From Apostichopus japonicus (lineage: Eukaryota; Echinodermata; Holothuroidea; Aspidochirotida; Stichopodidae), in assembly GCF_037975245.1 (NCBI RefSeq), contig NC_092572.1, positions 31,841,989 to 31,905,988 of the forward strand: a stretch of 64,000 nt of DNA. The letters are read 5' to 3'. The position numbers and the translations under genes were made by a program. The notes below the pieces were generated by a model. That model was not told the DNA's origin. It did not search any database and was given only the letters and a program-made list of their open reading frames with translations. Shown here piece after piece: positions 36,567-47,341 of this stretch. Each line of letters opens with the position of its first letter. Position 1 is the first letter of the stretch.

Positions 36567-37005
36567 GTAAAGTGTGAATACAACTTTCTTAGCTCAAATA
36601 CAGCAAATCTCTGCTTATATCCCGATATCTGTGATACATAATATGAAGTGTGCATGAATACCACATTCACTTTTTCCAGTGTCGAGTACAGCATCAATCC
36701 ATAGGATACAAAATTAAAGGTGTATATGTCACCAATTTGTGCTAAAACTTAAGTAAATCTAGTATGTTGAGATATTGATGAGGTAAGTACATTTTAAATA
36801 TGTTACCTCTTGAAACGTATCTTTCAATCCAGAGAAAAAAAATGATCTTTAGTACAAGATCGACCTAATGTATTCATTCTGGGGATATCAGACTAATATA
36901 TTAATTGATCTACAGGTTATTCTGTGAGGTTTATGTTTTCCACTTGTTATTGTTGGGTACTGATTTCAGGTTGACATACTACAATATCTGTGAATTATTC
37001 TCCAG
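36567..37005 (+). other. Intron, phase 0
   Basis: It is bounded by AAG|GTAAAG and ATTCTCCAG. The coding frame runs 25 codons past the donor to TAA, so an unspliced transcript would end here. No repeat is seen. Confidence 0.7.
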
Positions 37006-37208
37006 ATTCCAATCAAATATCTGAAGCTTTCAGATGTTGTGGAAAAAATTACAGAGAAAGCCCTGATCTTGAAGGCTGATGTCTCGCTGGGAGTTTTGAA
37101 TACCCTGAGGGCTATTGAAGTGATTCGGTGGGACCAGAAGCTGATTGAACAAGATTATAAAGATCTCATTAAATTCATTATCAACAATGAAAAGGTTGAA
37201 GTAGCACG
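37006..37208 (+). CDS. NLR-like gene, exon d: helical or single-LRR-like segment
   Basis: This exon encodes 67 residues from IPIKYLKLSDVVEKITEKAL through LGVLNTLRAIEVIRWDQKLI to VEVAR. The IKYLKLSD...LGVLNTLRAIEVI pattern resembles one degenerate leucine-rich or armadillo-like repeat after an NLR helical domain. No array of repeats follows, so the sensor part is small. Phase 0 in and 2 out (CACG|GTGAGG); the split Arg codon is completed by the next exon. Confidence 0.78.
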
Positions 37209-38167
37209 GTGAGGACTAATTCAAAGTCGGCAAACCAAACTAAAGCTTTCACTCAATGTGATATTGAAAATAAGGTTATATTGGAATGTGTGATTTATAG
37301 AGCTAATAAAGAACATTCAGCAGAAATATATACAAGCATTTGATATCTATAAGCAATGGGGGGAACCATGTAAAATGTTTGGCTTTCTCACTGCATCATT
37401 ACTTTTTCTGACAGTCTGCTACATCAATTTACCTAGTCATAATTTACTCCACTCCTTGCTTACCTGTCTCCCCACAAGCTTAGCTCCTTTTTATTCGACC
37501 ATGTCTAGGGTGAACTGGTAACCTTTTTAGCACTGTACACCTTCTATAACCAGTGCTATTGGTCAAAGTCAATCCTTCTCTTTGTTCCACCAATGGTGCC
37601 TTGAAATGTTATCGTGGACAAATCATCATTTGTCGTTTTGATCTGCATATTATTAAGTATCATTATATCAATATTTTTTGTCTTAAAATTTCCAGTTAAA
37701 AGCTCTCCTCTTAAATGATAAGTTCTTAACTGCTCTCACTATCATGAGAGCTCATTAGATTTCTGGGTTCACCAGTTCCAAAACTGAAACAAGCCTACTC
37801 AACAGTTATAATATCTGTAAAATGTACACTAGGTTGATAGGTGCCCCCTTCTACACATGAGACTTCTATATCAAAGGTCATTTGAGGTCAGCAATGGTCA
37901 AAATATGAAAATCTTGTGTAATTAGGTGATTCCAAGAGTTAGTATGTATGTATTTTGGGTGGGTGGGTGAGCATGGCTGGTCTCAGTTCTCCTTTTACAA
38001 AATACACTATTTATCATAATATATAATTGTAGAAAACTAAGCATTTTCCTGAAAAATAAAGGCCTATGCCCTCTACCTTATTCTTTTTATGTTAATTTAT
38101 CTAACAAATATATTTATTTCTTTCTTAATAAAATTCTATTTTATCGCACATTTTACTTTTTTCCTAG
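37209..38167 (+). other. Intron, phase 2
   Basis: It carries diverged copies of the intronic repeat family ('tcaaaggtcatttgaggtcagcaatggtcaaa' type, near 37870). There is no exon candidate. Confidence 0.6.
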
Positions 38168-38244
38168 CTTACTATTACCAAGTCCACCGGTGGCTGTGAA
38201 AGATGAAAAATATCTGAATAGCTTACAATCCCGAAACATTTCAG
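38168..38244 (+). CDS. NLR-like gene, exon e: short proline-containing linker
   Basis: After TTTTTTCCTAG the exon completes Arg and reads LLLPSPPVAVKDEKYLNSLQ to NIS, ending TCAG|GTAGCG in phase 1. The length of 77 bases fits phase 2 in and 1 out. It has no domain and probably starts the flexible linker between NACHT and Death parts. Confidence 0.65.
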
Positions 38245-38359
38245 GTAGCGTACATTCTGTTTCACGAATAACAAGAGCTTGGTAATTAGATGTAACAGAT
38301 ATCCTCTGTATATGATACTATAACTTTGCCTGACATTTCTTAAAGCTGTTTCATTCTAG

Positions 38360-38466
38360 TCCTGCTTCTGCATAGTGGTAAGAAACGTAACTCTGTCCAG
38401 CATGTTGAAAAAATGGAACTTAAGGCTTTTAGCCCGCAAAATGGTATTAATTGTATCAACAGTTAA
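38360..38466 (+). CDS. Alternative exon with stop codon (or 18-base micro-exon)
   Basis: A TTCATTCTAG acceptor opens a phase-1 frame, compatible with exon e, that reads LLLHSGKKRNSVQHVEKM and reaches TAA at 38464. Used this way it would yield a receptor without Death, ZU5 and UPA. A strong internal donor (AGTG|GTAAGA at 38378) would instead make an 18-base micro-exon that keeps phase 1 and continues to the exon at 40912. Either use, or none, is possible without transcript data. AATAAA occurs near 38661. Confidence 0.3.
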
Positions 38467-40911
38467 GCGGGTAGATTATAATCAAAGCTTGGACAAGCTG
38501 ACATCAGAAAACTTTATTCCATTCGCAACTAGACTCAATAACAGTGATAAAAATCATTACAAGGAAGTGTGAAGACAGCAATTCAAGAAGGTGTTACATT
38601 TGTTTTAGTGTGTGTATGAGTGTAGAGCAGTGAAGTAGATTGAACATGATCAGCTGAGTAAAATAAATTACTACAGTGAAAGGGATTAGGCACAGTTAAT
38701 TAGCTGCATTAGTGCCTGTATTTGTTCAGGAGGGAGGAAATATTTTAGATTATATTAGTGCAAAATGTTGTGGTTTTCCCTAAGTTTCATCGTGAAGCAA
38801 TTTATATGATAAGAATGAATGCCAATATTACCTGTAACTTTGAAATGTAATTTTTATCCTAAAAACAGAGAAATGTGGCAACGAATACAAAAATGTGTGT
38901 TCAATAAAATATCCCATGTGAGAGTGGCTGAGGGTCTCATTGTTATCTACTTATACTCATTTCAGTTGAATGGATCATTGGAGCAAACTTAATTCACACA
39001 TTAAATGGGACAACTGGAGAATGGATGGTGAGATGCATTATCTTGTATTTTTTTAAATTATTGTCCTTCATTTCAGATTGTGTTCTGAAATTCATCAGAA
39101 AACACAATAACTCACCAAGCGTGTGGTCCACAAACTTCAAACTCTGTATGTTTATAACCGTTCATAGCTCTTGGGTGCTTTAGTTAATTTGCAATGTCAA
39201 ATGTCATTTGACTTCACCTTCGGACAGGTGAATTGATGAATGTCATACTTGGGTGGTAGGTGCTCCATAAAGCAGCTTTGGTAGAGGTTAAAGGTCAAGT
39301 GAGGTCAACAGGAGGAAAACTTTGACAGTGTAAACAAGCAGACTCAATAATTCTGGCGAATCACATGTTATGTGGTTGCCCCTCAGTAAGTTCTAGGTTG
39401 CTTTAGTTATTGGGAAATTCCAATTGGGGTGAGTAGATGTCAAATTTCAAATTATTGTAATTTTGAATAACTCCAAAAGTCAAAGGATAGCTTTGACGAA
39501 CTTTACACGTGGTACGTAGCTCAACCATATTGAGTACTCAAATGTCACTCATGGTAACAAATATTAGCTCCAAAAGTAAAACTTGGATGAACTTCACACT
39601 TGGTATGTGGATCCAGCCTCAAAGTATAAAAACTGTCTGTACACAGAAGTCAGTAAATATTCTGACACACTGTAAATGTTGCATGGAACCACTAAGCCTC
39701 TTGGTTTACTGGTTTATTCCTTAACAAAGTGCAAACAAGTATAAGTGATTCTTGTGTGTTTGTGTGTGTGTGTGTAAATGATATATACCTTCTAAAACAT
39801 AATTAACCATCGTGGAATATCAAGCATTGCATGAAGATATCTCTGGGAAAGCTGTTGGCTGTTTTCATTATTGTGGTGGTCAGAACTCATCTTAATCCTA
39901 GATTTTAGTATGTTTTAGTGGAGATCAAATGTCAATGGAGAACTGAAGAATGCAAATTTAATAGTTGTAGCTTTGCTGAATATATTTTCTTGGCTGTTTG
40001 TTATAGAATGAGGTTGAGAAAATTTAATATCACCATTGGTCAATATAATTAACAGTATCAGTAAATCTCATACTTGGTACATTAGGTAGGTACACCTTCA
40101 TGAATACTACCCTTGTAGTAGTTTTGGCAAGGATCATATGTCATATTAATGTCAGCAAATGGTCAAAAACTTTGATAACTGTGTAAACATTTTACGAGTG
40201 TCATACTTTATAATGACTTCTTGGTTGCCACTCATTTCGTGTTACAATATTGTACAAAGGTTTCAATCAAATTGGAACACTGTATACAGTAGTTAGAAGG
40301 TGAAATATGTATCAGAGAAGTGGTGCTCTTGTATTGAGGGACTTTCACAACATATGTCTTGTCCCACATGTTATCTTTGCTGTCTGCTCTATTATACCTA
40401 ATTCCCTGCGATGTACGCTAGAAGTTTTTTTTAAGGAAAGTTGTAAACGATCAAAATATTTCACAATGAAAATGAAATAATGCCATGAGCCTCCTTCCTT
40501 AATAACAGTTGTTTAAGGGCTTATGATCGATATAATTTATCCTAAAGCTAAACAGGAAAATACCCCATATTATATAAAACATCCATCTGACTTTTTATCC
40601 AACATCAGAAAGCTGTTTGGTCTGGATTTGGGTAATTTTTTTTTGTATATTGAAAGATCCTTTAGTGATATGTGATGAAAAAAAATGTGTTGATGTAATG
40701 AGAAATGGAGCTTGAAGTTTGTGATCTTCTAATTTTATTACATTTTATTGAGATGACCTACATCAGCAAACTCATTAAACAAAAATCTATATATAACAAG
40801 GCATCGCAAATTCTCTGGGATTTTTGGTTCATGATATAGTTTCTATCAGGTTTGTATGATTTTCCACCATATGTATTTGTGTCTTTCAAATTTAGAAATT
40901 TAGATTACCAG
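38467..40911 (+). other. Intron with degenerate 'gaacttcatacttggtatgt' repeats
   Basis: Between about 39150 and 40300 several diverged copies of a short repeat occur, built from 'aactccaaaagtcaa', 'gatgaacttcacacttggtatgt' and 'gaggtcaac' elements. The same family returns at 47.6-52.4 kb. No gene is recognised. Confidence 0.6.
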
Positions 40912-40953
40912 GGAGGATGTCAGCAAAACTATCATCACTGAAACCAATCACTG
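40912..40953 (+). CDS. NLR-like gene, exon f: 42-base linker exon
   Basis: This phase 1-1 exon lies between ATTACCAG and CTG|GTGAGT and encodes RMSAKLSSLKPIT. Phase 0 contains a stop and phase 2 cannot take exon e, so only the chosen phase fits the chain. Being so short it rests on splice-site quality and phase alone. Confidence 0.5.
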
Positions 40954-41437
40954 GTGAGTTTCTGGTATTAATAGGAACAATCATTTTAAAATGTGTATCC
41001 CTGTAACTGTAGAACAAGCGCTGAAGTACATAAAATCATCTGTAACCACAATTGAAGCAGTCATACATAGCCACGTCTGGATTGCTACTGATAAATGAAG
41101 GTTCTGTATTCTCAGTGTTGTTGACGTTCTTTGCCCTGATGGTCCTACAAGCCCTGTCCTTTCAGTACTTGTTACTAACTTCACCTGTGTTCTTATTGAC
41201 CAGCCCTTGAAAAAACTATGGAGGCTGGCTTTAAAGTATACTTACTAAAGGTTCAGTCAACTTCTGAAAATGTCAGGACAAAACTAGACTTTTCAGACTT
41301 TTTTTGTCGTTGGACTGGCTTATGATTTTTTATATATTGCATGAAAGATTGGTACAGTTGATGATATGATGTGTTCTATAACTGTTTTTGTGGTTAATTC
41401 AAATACATTTTTATGTCACTTTTCTCCATCAATAAAG
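40954..41437 (+). other. Intron, phase 1
   Basis: No feature is recognised. The minus-strand open frame over 40981-41184 has no splice or domain support. Confidence 0.55.
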
Positions 41438-41502
41438 ACGAAACAAATAAAACAGTGGAACAACAAGAAGACAAACTCAACGATGTTCCAAGCAAAGGAA
41501 AG
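41438..41502 (+). CDS. NLR-like gene, exon g: acidic linker exon
   Basis: After AATAAAG the exon completes Asp and reads ETNKTVEQQEDKLNDVPSKG then K, ending AAG|GTAAGT, a consensus donor in phase 0. Its hydrophilic Glu/Gln-rich sequence suits a disordered linker. Confidence 0.65.
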
Positions 41503-42930
41503 GTAAGTTAAGAATCATGACTCACTTTTGAAATGTTCTCCAATGTAATAAGACCTGTTGGGAGTTTATGGATTGTCCAGATCATATATACATACCAAAA
41601 TTTTCTTTTTAAATACCATCACACATAAGAAGTAGACCTTGTAGATGTAATTTTTCTAATAACTTCTAAAATAATAAGTACATCAAACTTAGAGCATCAA
41701 AAGGATCTTCAGACGCAGACATAAAAGAAAAGGGAGGAAAACAGACCAAACAGACATTTTCACATACTCACAGATTTATCAAGCTGTTTGGGACACTGGA
41801 CAATGTATGGGGTACAGTTAGTACAATGGGCAGTGAAATAAAATGACGTAGGAGGTGAAAGGATTACTGAAGATGAAAATGGATGCAGCATATAAACTAT
41901 GCAGTAAACTACAATGAAGAAAAACGTTACGAAAAAAGATTTAAAAAAATCAAATAAGTAATTATGAGTCTGTAAGGTGACGAGAAAAGGGATTAGGCTG
42001 AAATATGACTGATATGTTGCCTTATGATAACTGATACTTATGAGATAATTTTGTGTGACAAGATTGCTAATGGCATGTTCAGCTTAATTGTGTAAGTTAT
42101 TGTACACAGGAATTAAGCTTAATCTTTGACAGTGCAGTACATCGCACATTGGTGAAATCAAATCAAAGTTGGAATGACATTCCACTCTGTTATTATCAAT
42201 CTAGTTCCATTTTGTTTGAAGCACATATCTTATTGTTGCAACTATTATGTATGTGTATTGCAATTGCAGCAAACTTTGTAGTACTGAGAGGCACACCCTT
42301 CTGAAATTTGACATTCATTCGTCTTATAATATAATAGGATTGACCACAGGTTTATGTGCATGGTATTTCATAAATCTGGAATAAATGTTATATCTTACTG
42401 TTTAACTGAAATGTTTTATTATTTACTATGTACTGAGGCCTTAAATGATGACGGAGACTAAATTAACTTTCAGATGATGAGTAAATTGTATTTATACTGT
42501 GAGTCGATAAATATTTGAAGATATACAGGTTGCTTGTGTCATAATATTATGACCTTAGATACATCTTTGATATTAATAATAAGTCTTGCAGATATTATAC
42601 TGATAAGTTGAATTATTTAGTGAATGGAATTTTCTAAATGTCTAGATACAGTGCATGCAGATGCTGCACCAGAAATTCCAAAATAGAGGGACAAGTGGGG
42701 TGTGGGAGGCAAACAGAGGTTGGAGAGAATTTTGAAGTGTACAAGAGGACCTGTGTAAAGTGCATATCACAGGAAACTTAAGCAGTGACTAGCTGAGTTA
42801 CGTTTCTAACAGCAAATTTAAAGCACAAATTATATGTGAGAGACAAGTCAGTTTCTATGAAATGCATTTCAAAGCCCTGGTGGGGGTTCCATAGTGAGAA
42901 ACTCCCAGAAGTTGTTGGAAAACGTAATTA
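41503..42930 (+). other. Intron sequence left of the THAP-like transposon
   Basis: The last 280 bases ('gcagtgactagctgagttacg' to 'agaagttgttgg') are a diverged copy of an intronic repeat whose second part resumes at about 47345, on the other side of the transposon. Otherwise nothing is recognised. Confidence 0.6.
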
Positions 42931-44343
42931 AAAGGTCAAGTGACACGTAGACTTGACTTTACATACTTTAAAACTTAACAATTCTTATGTTAAGAAAAAC
43001 ACAACAACGCGATCATTTTTCGTCTCCAAAGGGGTAGAAATCGGTAAAAAGTACGAGTACGTAATAGATTCAGTGACGTCATGGGGGGGGGGTTGCAATA
43101 TCTGTTCAGAATTTTTCAAAAGCCTTCAGTACCAGTTTGGGAAGTACATAACAGTAATAAATAATAAAAACTCAAGTTTATTTTTTGTATGTATTCTCTA
43201 TTGTAAGCAAAGCTGTCGCTTCTAGTAGCCTGCCAACAAAATCTGGATGATTGAAATGTCAAATATACTAGCCTAAAATAAAAGAACAGTTTGAATAAAG
43301 TAGCCTAAACCACTATGTCAATGGGATCTGGATAGCTTAGGCTTTCATTTTAATAAAAGTGTAATGGAAATAAATCTGAAATTGTTCATTAATCCATGGA
43401 ATATCAAGGTTACTTGCTAATAAATGGGAACAAGAGCATCAATGACGCAGTATCTCAATACTGGAAGTTTTAATTTTGATTCCTAATTTCAAATCTTTGC
43501 TCTGTCGATACCACTGTTGAAAGACAATTCTATTCTATTCTCTTTCATAAACATTAAACCGCAGATAACAAACCAATCGCTGAGAAGTAATATGTCACGT
43601 GCCCATAATAAACCATAAACATCGAATAATAATTAACAAATGAGCAGGAAAACGTGGGCAAAAGTTCCCTACAAACAAGCTTTGGAGCGTGTGCAAAAAA
43701 GGTCTGCCAAAGTGTGTTTTCAGCCCGATTTGGCCCGATTTGGACATACATCGGTGAAAAGGTCATAAAATGAGATACAATTCTGGAATAAAAAATAGTA
43801 ACTTTTGTTGGTCTATATGATATATTTTCCTCTGGAATTCCAGAGGAAAAGAACTTTGTTTCAAGACGCTGAAATTTTGTTAAGAGAAGAGAGAGTCCCA
43901 CTTACTGTTACAATATCTCTATACATGTAATGTACTGAGATAAAAAAATCACATTTTATCCCATGCGGGGAACAAACAGCAAATTTCTGTCAATTCATTT
44001 CGAGAAAAACAAAAAATTTGGCAACATGTTTGAAACACCAAATTCGCATACAAATATTAAGTCAGCATGAAATTGATATTTATGAAGTCTATGCTCTCTA
44101 GAGAGGAATACTTGTCATTGGAACTTTTGTTTAAATATAATGTTATTACTTAGTTACAATGGAAACCAGATGTAAGTAAAACTTTAATTTAAGACTAGCA
44201 ACTTCCCTAAAGGCTGGTAGTGACCTGTTAATTAACACTGCCCTGCAGCTGTGCCAAAACATCCAGTGAACAGACGATTCACAGAGTTGATTGCTCCCCA
44301 CTACAATGAAACAAAATTAGAAATTTGGAGGCCATCAACCACT

Positions 44344-44519
44344 TCAGCAAAGCTTTTGAAATCTGCTTCGGTGTTGTTTTATGGCATCCTCATTGTTCGG
44401 ATGAACATAGAAGCTTGCAAGTGGTGGTGGCTCTTCTCTGACAGGAACAGGACACTCCTCTCCAAGAGTTCCACTTCTGCAGAAGTTGTGCAAGCAATCA
44501 AAATGTTCCCATACGTAAT
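44344..44519 (-). CDS. Transposon exon candidate (terminal), unrecognised
   Basis: After GTTCTACAG a phase-1 frame reads YVWEHFDCLHNFCRSGTLG then ECPVPVREEPPPLASFYVHP and ends in TGA. Aromatic and Cys-rich start, proline-rich middle. A second frame is also open for about 46 codons, so the frame is not certain. It lies inside the TIR element and is probably part of its gene. Confidence 0.35.
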
Positions 44520-45230
44520 CTGTAGAACAGTAAAGATATGAAGAATAATATAATAATAGTTCATAAAAACATACCATTTAGACAGAGGCACTCCAATCAC
44601 TCCATTTCGGTCAATAGTCATGGCACAATGCACAGTTGTCAGTCAAGTCTTTGGATGCCCAACTAAGGTGACAGCTGATACACCTCGATTGGTGTGGATA
44701 CATGGGTCAGTTTTTACCTGACAACTTGTGCCTGAACAATTCCAATATACTTTTTACTGATTACAACAAAAACCCTACACCTGTTTGTGCACCTAATATT
44801 ATGGATTATGTAATCTTCAGCAGGATGTGTGGTCATTGTCTCAGTAGCTTAACCACTGTTTATGTAGTAAAGTAAACATGTGGACAGAGTAACATCCTGT
44901 CCCATCCCCTTGTAATCCATGGTAAAAGGGTGTATAAGATGCTACTTTCACCATTTGTATTCAGTAGCAGATATCCAGCCAAGTGAAGATATAATATACT
45001 CTGTTAAATCCAACTACTTGTTTGTTCCTTTATTTCTTGTTCACATACAGCTGTGACAACTCTACCAGATACAGTATGTATACGCTAATTGAAGTAAAAA
45101 CTGATGGCCTCACTACACATTCCAGACTGCCCCACAGTGTTGGTGTCAAAATTAATAATGATCCTCTTTCCAGAATGTGATAGCACCAATAGATTTTCCA
45201 GACAAATCTACTATCAATCTTGAAAATTAC

Positions 45231-45477
45231 CTTGAAGCGTCATCTTTGTCATGTTCAGATTCATCAGATGAGTGAACTAATGGAGTATAGTCCGGACTAC
45301 CTGGCGGTTTTTCGGTGTATCCCGATGAGGATGCCACAGCAGCAGACGGACCATCATAGCCACTGTGAGATGGCCCTGGTTGCTTTGATGGTGTTCTTGT
45401 CTCTGTTGGTCCAGTCAGCAACTTCAATGGTGGTAGGGGGACCAGTGACCACTGGACTTCTACATGTGTTACATTAA
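45231..45477 (-). CDS. Transposon exon candidate, Ser/Pro/Asp-rich
   Basis: Between AATTTTCAG and CAAG|GTAATT one frame is open for 81 codons: VTHVEVQWSLVPLPPLKLL, then a low-complexity Ser/Pro part, then VHSSDESEHDKDDAS. It reads as a disordered acidic linker. Its incoming phase (1) does not fit the phase-0 donor of the exon at 46237, so an exon may be missing between them. Confidence 0.4.
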
Positions 45478-46236
45478 CTGAAAATTAGAATAAACGCATA
45501 TTATACCACACACATACAGTAGGCTGCTCTATGACAGGGGTCAGCTGCCTAGATGGCTCACTTATCTTTTCTCAAGGAGAGCATATTCTCCTACTTTATG
45601 TGGCTGCAAAAATATGGGCCACTCACACCATGAGCATTGCAAATGACTTCAGCTTGGTTTCATATAGTATAACTACAATGTTATCTCCCTTCTCTCAGTA
45701 ACTATAGATGTAGCCTATATATCTCCCTGTGAAGCCATCAGGTATAGCCTCCTCAACCACTCTCGTCAGGAAGGGGGATATGATGGATAAAATACAATGT
45801 ATGTTATCCCCTAGTCAGCCTGCCCCGATGTGCAGTTTTAATTGCTACAGTATTTTGCTTTCAACGAGTACTGTTTCTAAAATGTTGGCCCTGTACTCAC
45901 TTCTGCTATTGAATACTCTATAGATGTATGAGTTTTCCATTTTTCCTTGTATTACCCTAGCTTACACTTCTCCACAACATTTCCTCCCCCACTCCCCCCC
46001 CCCCCATTCATCACTCTATTTATAGGGACTTTTCGGGCGTCACACTGCTGCCTCCCTTTTGTCTGGTAGCTTGCCCCCCCCCCCCATATATATGCCTCGA
46101 TGTTTTACTGGTGGAGTTTCTTGTATCCCGTTCAAAACTGACTACTTAAATCTTTAATGCCTGTCACCACCCTCCCTCCCCCATTTCCCAACTGTTTTTC
46201 GGTAATTACAAGCACATGTATATAAGATCATGCTAC

Positions 46237-46317
46237 CTTTAGATGGAGATGTACATTCTGCAGAATCCATGCCTTTTTTTTCACTGCAGTTGGTTGGGGA
46301 ACAGCTTCTAGATTAAT
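46237..46317 (-). CDS. Transposon exon candidate following the THAP-like exon
   Basis: This is an 81-base phase 0-0 exon, the only open frame between CAATACTTAG and AAAG|GTAGCA. It reads INLEAVPQPTAVKKKAWILQ then NVHLHLK. The phase agrees with the preceding THAP-like exon. Confidence 0.38.
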
Positions 46318-46755
46318 CTAAGTATTGAAAATTGGGAAAGAAAATAACAAGGAAGTTATGAAAGTTCATTTAAGAAAGCAGTTTGATATGTTTGAAAGTA
46401 CCTGTCACAAGCGTTTTCTCTTGTAACAAAAATTGCAGCCCTACCACCAAAAATGGCAAAATATAAGGATGTCATTTACTGTGCAACATATGAGCTATGA
46501 CTCTGAGTATGAAGATAGGTGGGATCACATTATTGGGCAAAATGACATGTAAACATGTGATGCTTATTATTCTGGATTTTTCATTATGTACCACTGATCA
46601 AATGCTTTAGTTAGCCCTAGCCTACGCCTAACTTTATCGTCGCCATACCTAATTTAGGGCCTAACTGAACGAAATTATAAGAATTAGCCTACTGTAAGTT
46701 AGTAATAATACTAAGTCAGTCCTTGTAGTAGGCCTAGGCCAGAAAATACACTTAC

Positions 46756-46868
46756 TCTTTTCCGATCCAGCTTCGCAAGTACTGGTCTACTTGTTTCTAT
46801 CTCTCCTCGAGATTTGAAGATACTTTCTCCAAATAGAGAAGGAACGGCATTGTCTTGTAGACGGCGAG
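46756..46868 (-). CDS. THAP-domain C-terminal exon candidate
   Basis: After CACCAACAG the phase-1 exon reads RRLQDNAVPSLFGESIFKSR and ends AAAAGA|GTAAGT in phase 0. R-L-x-x-x-A-V-P-S-L-F matches the AVPTIF box that closes THAP zinc-finger domains in P-element, Kolobok and THAP proteins. An intron just before this box is common in such genes. The Cys/His-containing N-terminal half should lie upstream, toward 47.3 kb, but I could not find it, so the domain is incomplete in this copy. Confidence 0.45.
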
Positions 46869-47341
46869 CTGTTGGTGTTCCAATTCCAAGTTGCGCGGAT
46901 AGGCGATAGGAAATGAATATTTAAATAGTGAAGTGCGCACTGCACACATAAGATTCGCTCGAAGGTCCAAGCCAATCTTTACTTAGGCAGCTAGGCTGGC
47001 TGAGTGCACTGGTACTAAGCTATCGCTGTATCCAGTGTTTGACGAACACGAAACTTCCTTGTACTGTTGTGCACCCATTCTCATATGATATTTTGTTTAC
47101 TGTCCGTGACGTATTGTTTGCGTCTTTGATCTTGGTTAGCATATTAGGCCTATTTAGTTTTGGCAACATTGGCAGTTCCCCCTGTGACGTCATTATCTTA
47201 CGGGATGAGCTTGGTTATTAACTTAATTAAAACAGTAAAGAAACAATCGTGGAACTCCAAATTTGGAGTATAGGGTTTTGATATGTAGCTTCTCAATTTG
47301 TGCAAGTTTGAAGTGAATCTGTAACGTGTCACTTGACCTTT

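Larger units (their letters stand above)
42931..47341 (-). mobile_element. 4.4-kb TIR DNA transposon with THAP-like gene remnants (Kolobok- or P-like)
   Basis: Perfect 18-bp inverted termini, aaaggtcaagtgacacgt at 42931-42948 and its complement at 47324-47341, bound the element; weaker similarity continues inward. The surrounding sequence is one repeat copy split in two, which shows insertion. On the minus strand are spliced exon candidates, including one with an AVPSLF box typical of the end of THAP DNA-binding domains. TTAA sits at the left junction and purines start the element, as in Kolobok, but the right side reads TAGG, so a target duplication is not intact. P-type elements also carry THAP domains. 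The short exon set suggests a decayed copy. Confidence 0.62.

Noticed and set aside
38966-39027. Extra exon of the receptor gene (VEWIIGANLIHTL frame)
   Set aside because: Acceptor and donor look fair, but phase 1 in and 0 out would put exon 40912-40953 into a frame with a stop. It could only be an alternative exon, and nothing else supports it.
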